DNA of 10,271 nt from JAATFY01 sp049276515. GTDB taxonomy: Bacteria > Pseudomonadota > Alphaproteobacteria > UBA9219. Of the stretch, positions 6,611 to 10,271 are shown in pieces (position 1 is the stretch's first letter; each line of letters begins with the position of its first letter). The notes beneath the pieces are model-generated. The model was not told the origin of the DNA, ran no database searches, and saw only the letters and a list, made by a program, of their open reading frames with translations. The DNA lies in NCBI GenBank assembly GCA_049276515.1, contig JBASWO010000066.1:1-10271 (forward strand), written 5' to 3'. Position numbers and translations under genes: made by a program.

Positions 6611-6738
6611 CACAGAGCCAAACCAGATAATATCTTTACGTTGATAGAGTAACCATAATAGCGGTTGCAGTGAAATCTTATTGTTAAAGTTTGCTATTTA
6701 GCATTGATAAATGAGGTTTTCTGATTAGAGCTTTTGCG

Positions 6739-6762
6739 GCTAGTGCTGATAATAACACTAGC
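6739..6762. repeat. Inverted repeat upstream of the ABC-F gene enclosing a -10-like hexamer
   Basis: GCTAGTG (6739-6745) and CACTAGC (6756-6762) are perfect 7-bp inverted copies with a 10-base spacer. The spacer contains GATAAT (6748-6753), a five-of-six match to a -10 box, but the position 17 bases upstream is a poor -35 (TTAGAG). An operator overlapping a promoter, or a leader hairpin, is possible. The rest of the 6614-6832 gap shows no gene, tRNA or further clear signal. Confidence 0.4.
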
Positions 6763-6832
6763 GCGATGAGGCGGGGCCGGTTATACCGCAGGGCCGATTT
6801 TGAACCGATTTGAAGAAAGATAAGTATTAACT

Positions 6833-8683
6833 ATGCTCTCCCTTCAGAGCCTGTCTTACCGCGTTGGCGGACGTACACTGCTTGATAATGTTTCAGTCAA
6901 TATTCCAGCTGGTTGGCGTGTGGGGCTTGTCGGCCCCAATGGTGCTGGCAAAACAACCCTCTTTAAGATCATTGCGGGCGATATTGCAGCTGATGGTGGT
7001 GATGTTGCCTTCATCAAAGGGGCCAGTCTTGGCATGGTTCGTCAGGATTTGCCGGATGATGAAACAACTATTCTGGATGTAGTGTTGGCAGCTGATAAGG
7101 AGCGCGCAGCTCTCCTTAAAGAAGCCGAGACAACTGAAGATTTAGATCGCATTGGCTATATCTACGATCGGCTCAATGAGATCGGTGCCTATGATGCACC
7201 TTCGCGTGCTGCATCTATTCTTGCAGGTCTTGGTTTTAGTGATGCGGCACAAAATAGTGCCATTTCTTCTTTCTCGGGTGGTTGGCGCGCGCGCGTAGCT
7301 TTGGCGGCGGCTCTTTTTTTGCAACCTAATGTCCTTTTACTTGACGAGCCAACCAACCATTTGGATTTTGAATCCCTGGTTTGGCTTGAAAACTTTATGA
7401 TGCGTTACAGTCAGACCTTGATCGTCATTAGTCACGACAGAGATATTCTTAATAAGACTGTTGATCATATTCTGCATCTCGAGAACCAGAAACTTACGCT
7501 TTATACCGGAACCTATGATCAGTTCGAGCGTGAGCGCGCCCAAAAACTGATGAACCAACAATCTTTGCATGAAAAGCAAATGGCGCAGAAAGCGCATTTG
7601 ATGAAGTTTGTTGATCGTTTTCGTGCGTCCGCTGCCAAAGCACGCCAAGCGCAAAGTCGTCTTAAAGCTATTGAGCGCATGGATATTGTGGATGCTGTCA
7701 TTGCTGAGCGTGTCACAGCCTTTTCATTCCCACAGCCTAAAGAAATGAAGCCTCCTATGATCAGGCTTGATCATGTCGATGCAGGTTACATCGAAGGACA
7801 GCCGATTTTGCGTGGACTTAATCTTTCGATCAATCCTCAGGACCGTATTGCCTTATTGGGCGCTAACGGTAACGGTAAATCGACACTCGTTAAAATCTTA
7901 TCGGGCCGCTTAAAGCCACAATCCGGCACAATCTTTAAATCTGGTCAGTTGAAGGTTGGATATTTCGCGCAGTTTCAGACAGATGAGTTAGATGTTGATC
8001 TAACGCCTTTTGAGGCCTTGCGCGCTGCCATGGATGAGCCGTCTGAAGTTAAGGTGCGCGCTATGTTAAGCCGCTTTGGTTTTACGAAGAGCAAGGCAGA
8101 CACTTTAATTGGCGGTCTATCGGGTGGTGAGAAGGCACGCCTTCTCTTTTGTATGATGAGTTTTGATCAACCACATATCATGCTGCTTGACGAGCCAACC
8201 AACCATTTGGATATGGATGCCCGTCAAGCCCTGATACAGGCTCTTAATGACTATACCGGCGCTGTTATTATTGTTAGCCACGATACGCATTTGGTTCAAT
8301 GTGTGGCTGAGCAATTATGGCTCGTTGCAGATAGTACCTGTAAGCCCTTTGATGATGATCTTGATGCCTATCGTGAGTTGGTTATTAAACAACGCCGCGA
8401 AGAGCGCAAAAAATTGCGCCAAACGTCACGTGAAAATAAACGTGCTAACTTGTCTGGAGCTGAAGATACTGCTGGTGATGTAGAGCAAGATGCAGAAAAA
8501 CTCGAAGCCGCTATCACAGAAATGATACAGCGTAAGCATATATTAGAAGGCGATATAGCGCAGAATTTTGAGCAGGGTGAGGATGCAAAACATCTCGCTC
8601 ATCTCAATACGGCCTATCAAAAGATATGCGCGGAACTCGCCACGGCAGAAGCAGCCTTGGCTAAACTCATCGAAAAAATTTAA
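6833..8683 (+). CDS. ABC-F family ATPase, YheS-type (ribosome-associated translation factor)
   Basis: The 616-residue protein has two complete nucleotide-binding domains and no membrane segments. Domain 1 has Walker A GPNGAGKT (34-41), signature FSGGWRARVALAAAL (147-161), Walker B/D-loop LLLDEPTNHLD (168-178) and H-loop SHDRD (200-204). Domain 2 has GANGNGKS (343-350), LSGGEKARL (429-437), LLDEPTNHLD (451-460) and SHDTH (482-486). Both catalytic glutamates (172, 454) are intact. Between them lies the ABC-F linker (about 225-300, with YDQFERERAQ and KAKQAQSRLKAIERM-like residues), the arm that reaches the ribosomal P/E-site region in characterised relatives. The C-terminal extension (515-616) is charged and probably coiled-coil. 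Length and motif spacing match E. coli YheS better than EttA, which is shorter. Some ABC-F proteins give antibiotic resistance, but YheS-type members are housekeeping factors. An AAGAAAG run 12-18 bases before ATG 6833 is a weak ribosome binding site. It ends 17 bases before the convergent DUF4407 stop codon. Confidence 0.93.
   Translation: MLSLQSLSYRVGGRTLLDNVSVNIPAGWRVGLVGPNGAGKTTLFKIIAGDIAADGGDVAFIKGASLGMVRQDLPDDETTILDVVLAADKERAALLKEAETTEDLDRIGYIYDRLNEIGAYDAPSRAASILAGLGFSDAAQNSAISSFSGGWRARVALAAALFLQPNVLLLDEPTNHLDFESLVWLENFMMRYSQTLIVISHDRDILNKTVDHILHLENQKLTLYTGTYDQFERERAQKLMNQQSLHEKQMAQKAHLMKFVDRFRASAAKARQAQSRLKAIERMDIVDAVIAERVTAFSFPQPKEMKPPMIRLDHVDAGYIEGQPILRGLNLSINPQDRIALLGANGNGKSTLVKILSGRLKPQSGTIFKSGQLKVGYFAQFQTDELDVDLTPFEALRAAMDEPSEVKVRAMLSRFGFTKSKADTLIGGLSGGEKARLLFCMMSFDQPHIMLLDEPTNHLDMDARQALIQALNDYTGAVIIVSHDTHLVQCVAEQLWLVADSTCKPFDDDLDAYRELVIKQRREERKKLRQTSRENKRANLSGAEDTAGDVEQDAEKLEAAITEMIQRKHILEGDIAQNFEQGEDAKHLAHLNTAYQKICAELATAEAALAKLIEKI
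7340..7366 (+). repeat. Copy 1 of an exact 27-bp repeat encoding the Walker B/D-loop of the first ATPase domain
   Basis: The nine codons for LDEPTNHLD (residues 170-178) are identical base for base to those at 8186-8212. Flanking codons diverge immediately on both sides. Confidence 0.9.
8186..8212 (+). repeat. Copy 2 of the exact 27-bp Walker B/D-loop repeat, second ATPase domain
   Basis: These bases encode residues 452-460 of the ABC-F protein and match 7340-7366 without a mismatch, 846 bases apart. Confidence 0.9.
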
Positions 8684-8700
8684 GACCTCATTTGAGTTTA

Positions 8701-10254
8701 TTAGCCCTGAGGTGCATAGCCTGCTGAAGCTCCAGGTCTCTCTGGTCCAGCTTTTCCGGGTCTTTGTGGTCCTTCTTCGGGACGGTAGAATGCGCCCATC
8801 TTCTCCCATGCTGTTGCAGCCATGGCTAATAAGCGTTTACGCATGGGTATGATCTCTTCCAATTCAGCCATGACTTCACGCTCAATTTGTCCCAATGCAC
8901 CAGCTCTCAATTTGGCATCACGCATCTCTGACTTCGTAGGCGATCTCAGCATAGCCCCTAAGACTGCCGACATTTCTGCTAAGAATATGAGCAGCTCAAT
9001 CGTACGCATAAAGCCTGCAGCGACGATGCCGGTCTTGGGATTTTGCAGAAACGTCTCAAGATGCATCATATCAGCAAAGATGCCGGTATCGTTTTCTTTG
9101 GATTTGTATAAAGGATCTGTTTCCAATTCTCGCTTAAAGCCGGCGAAAGCCTGATTTCTTCCTGCGGTAAGTTGAGCAAGTTCCGTTGTCGATACCGCTA
9201 ACTCGCTTTGACGAGCTGATGCGATATTTTGGCTGCTTGCATCTGCCCGTGCTTGGCCTGCGGATAACATGCGACGATCTTGCTGCGCTATATCATTTAA
9301 AATGCGCTGCTGCTCTTGAAGCCTGCTGCGTAATTGGCTTAAGAGGCGCTGATCACCTTCTACGAGTATTTTTGCAGCCTCCCAGCGCTTACTTTTACCC
9401 GCAAGTCCAGACGTGCCAGGTAACGCCGCGCCTTTTTCTTCGGCCTTCATTTTGTTTTGATCGGTAATAAGCTGCTTTTCAGCCGTTGCTATTTGACTAT
9501 TAATCACAGCTGCTTCTTGAGTGGCTGCATCAAAGCGCGCCTGATCCGCAGGAGTTCTTCGTATAGTAATGATAGGGGGATCATATTGCGTCATACCGCT
9601 CCGCAAAACTGTTATGCGTGCTTGTAGACTGCTGATGCGTTGATCATAGGCTTGCTCTTTGCGATCTTTTCTTTCGATCAAGCCTTTATTATTTTCCTGA
9701 AAGCTTTGATCAATCATTGCGGCAATTTCTTTTTCAGCAATCCTCTCGATGATAACGCCACCTGTAATAAGTGATGTGCAAGCCGCCATACTAAGACGAA
9801 ACGAGAGAGGTATAATGCGGCTTGCACCACTCCGCATGCCACTGACTACGCCTGCTGTTATATTTCCTTTTTCATCCTTGATGGCAAAAGGATCCAGCAT
9901 TTTATCTAATATTCTATCGGCTTTTGATAGGGACTCAGCACGAATAATAGCGCGGTCCATGCATGTGTAAGCTGCGGCTGCAGGGAAGAAAGATACGACA
10001 AAAGGAACGCCAGCATATTTCTGTAAGGCAAGCGCAATACCGGTTGCCGCCATACTCACACTAACCATAGTCCAATATCCGTAAAAATTGATGTCTTTGA
10101 CATCTTGGTGGGTGTAGTGATCAGAAAAATTTGCGCCAGAAAAGAAGCCCAGAAATTGCTCATAGGGCGTGGGCTTAAAGGGCTCGGGTGGTAAAGGGGA
10201 GGCAACAGGCTGTGCACTAGCTGTCTCGAACTCCATTGAACCTGAATCTGGCAT
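8701..10254 (-). CDS. DUF4407 domain membrane/coiled-coil protein
   Basis: The 517-residue protein fits the DUF4407 plan. A Pro/Ala-rich cytoplasmic N-terminus (1-30) leads to FLGFFSGA (34-41) and two membrane helices (about 58-78 and 82-98), then the conserved-looking MDRAIIRAE (99-107). A third helix lies at about 147-171, with RLSMAACTSLITGG in it. A long charged coiled-coil (about 172-385) follows, then a fourth helix with RTIELLIFLAEMSAVLGAML (417-436). A last helical stretch (440-488) and a Gly/Pro-rich tail (493-517, near-repeat GPQRPGKAGPERPG) close the protein. The function of the family is unknown. The architecture suggests an inner-membrane protein holding a large coiled-coil domain between helices 3 and 4, perhaps a structural or envelope-sensing role, but that is inference. 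ATG 10254 is supported by AAGGA on the minus strand 9 bases upstream. It ends convergently, 17 bases from the ABC-F gene. Confidence 0.85.
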   Translation of the reverse strand: MPDSGSMEFETASAQPVASPLPPEPFKPTPYEQFLGFFSGANFSDHYTHQDVKDINFYGYWTMVSVSMAATGIALALQKYAGVPFVVSFFPAAAAYTCMDRAIIRAESLSKADRILDKMLDPFAIKDEKGNITAGVVSGMRSGASRIIPLSFRLSMAACTSLITGGVIIERIAEKEIAAMIDQSFQENNKGLIERKDRKEQAYDQRISSLQARITVLRSGMTQYDPPIITIRRTPADQARFDAATQEAAVINSQIATAEKQLITDQNKMKAEEKGAALPGTSGLAGKSKRWEAAKILVEGDQRLLSQLRSRLQEQQRILNDIAQQDRRMLSAGQARADASSQNIASARQSELAVSTTELAQLTAGRNQAFAGFKRELETDPLYKSKENDTGIFADMMHLETFLQNPKTGIVAAGFMRTIELLIFLAEMSAVLGAMLRSPTKSEMRDAKLRAGALGQIEREVMAELEEIIPMRKRLLAMAATAWEKMGAFYRPEEGPQRPGKAGPERPGASAGYAPQG

Positions 10255-10263
10255 GACACATTA

Positions 10264-10268
10264 TCCTT
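10264..10268 (-). promoter_or_regulatory. Ribosome binding site for the DUF4407 gene
   Basis: Read on the minus strand, AAGGA (complement of 10264-10268) stands 9 bases before the ATG ending at 10254, which fixes this start. The promoter lies beyond the window. Confidence 0.7.
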
Positions 10269-10271
10269 TAT

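Noticed and set aside
6614..6832. tRNA or small RNA in the largest gene-free gap
   Set aside because: No cloverleaf, conserved T-loop sequence or hairpin with T run could be found on either strand; only the 6739-6762 dyad stands out.
8684..8700. Short dyad CTCATTTGAG between the ABC-F and DUF4407 genes as a terminator
   Set aside because: The stem is only four base pairs with a two-base loop and no T run on either strand.

Overview
The window looks like chromosomal DNA of a Gram-negative bacterium of moderate-to-low GC, most plausibly an alphaproteobacterium. That placement is an inference from the overall style of the YheS-type ABC-F protein and the TPR/GT9-like protein. No rRNA, tRNA, CRISPR array, transposase or integrase is visible, and no gene-free stretch exceeds 300 bases.

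Left part (1-1969). The window opens inside a large secreted or surface protein. Its visible end carries the C-terminal cap of a parallel beta-helix, a four-cysteine module, a Thr/Pro linker and a probable carbohydrate-binding beta-sandwich, and it is closed by a strong hairpin terminator (816-852). Three small plus-strand genes follow. The first is a lysine-rich, histone-tail-like protein built on 12-bp tandem repeats (933-1247). The second is a 53-residue disordered protein (1396-1557) with its own ribosome binding site and terminator. The third is a UPF0213/YhbQ-type GIY-YIG nuclease-domain protein (1670-1969).

Middle part (1972-6610). This is a compact glycosylation-type region. It holds a TPR protein fused to a heptosyltransferase-like (GT9-type) domain on the minus strand. 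Diverging from it is a DUF5672 protein that looks like a glycosyltransferase. Converging on that gene, with a 4-bp overlap, is a two-gene minus-strand unit: a polytopic membrane protein with GT-C-like features and, 7 bp downstream, a soluble protein with a GT-A-like look. The likely common theme is decoration of cell-surface glycans or proteins. The substrates and the grouping are inferred, since none of the last three belongs to a well-characterised enzyme family I can name with certainty.

Right part (6833-10271). A complete two-cassette ABC-F ATPase of the YheS type (ribosome-associated translation factor family) converges on a DUF4407 membrane/coiled-coil protein. The DUF4407 gene runs on the minus strand and has a Gly/Pro-rich tail. 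An inverted repeat (6739-6762) enclosing a -10-like hexamer precedes the ABC-F gene and is a candidate control element.

The least described material is the DUF5672, GT-like and membrane-protein group, the repeat-built lysine-rich protein, and the tiny disordered protein beside it.
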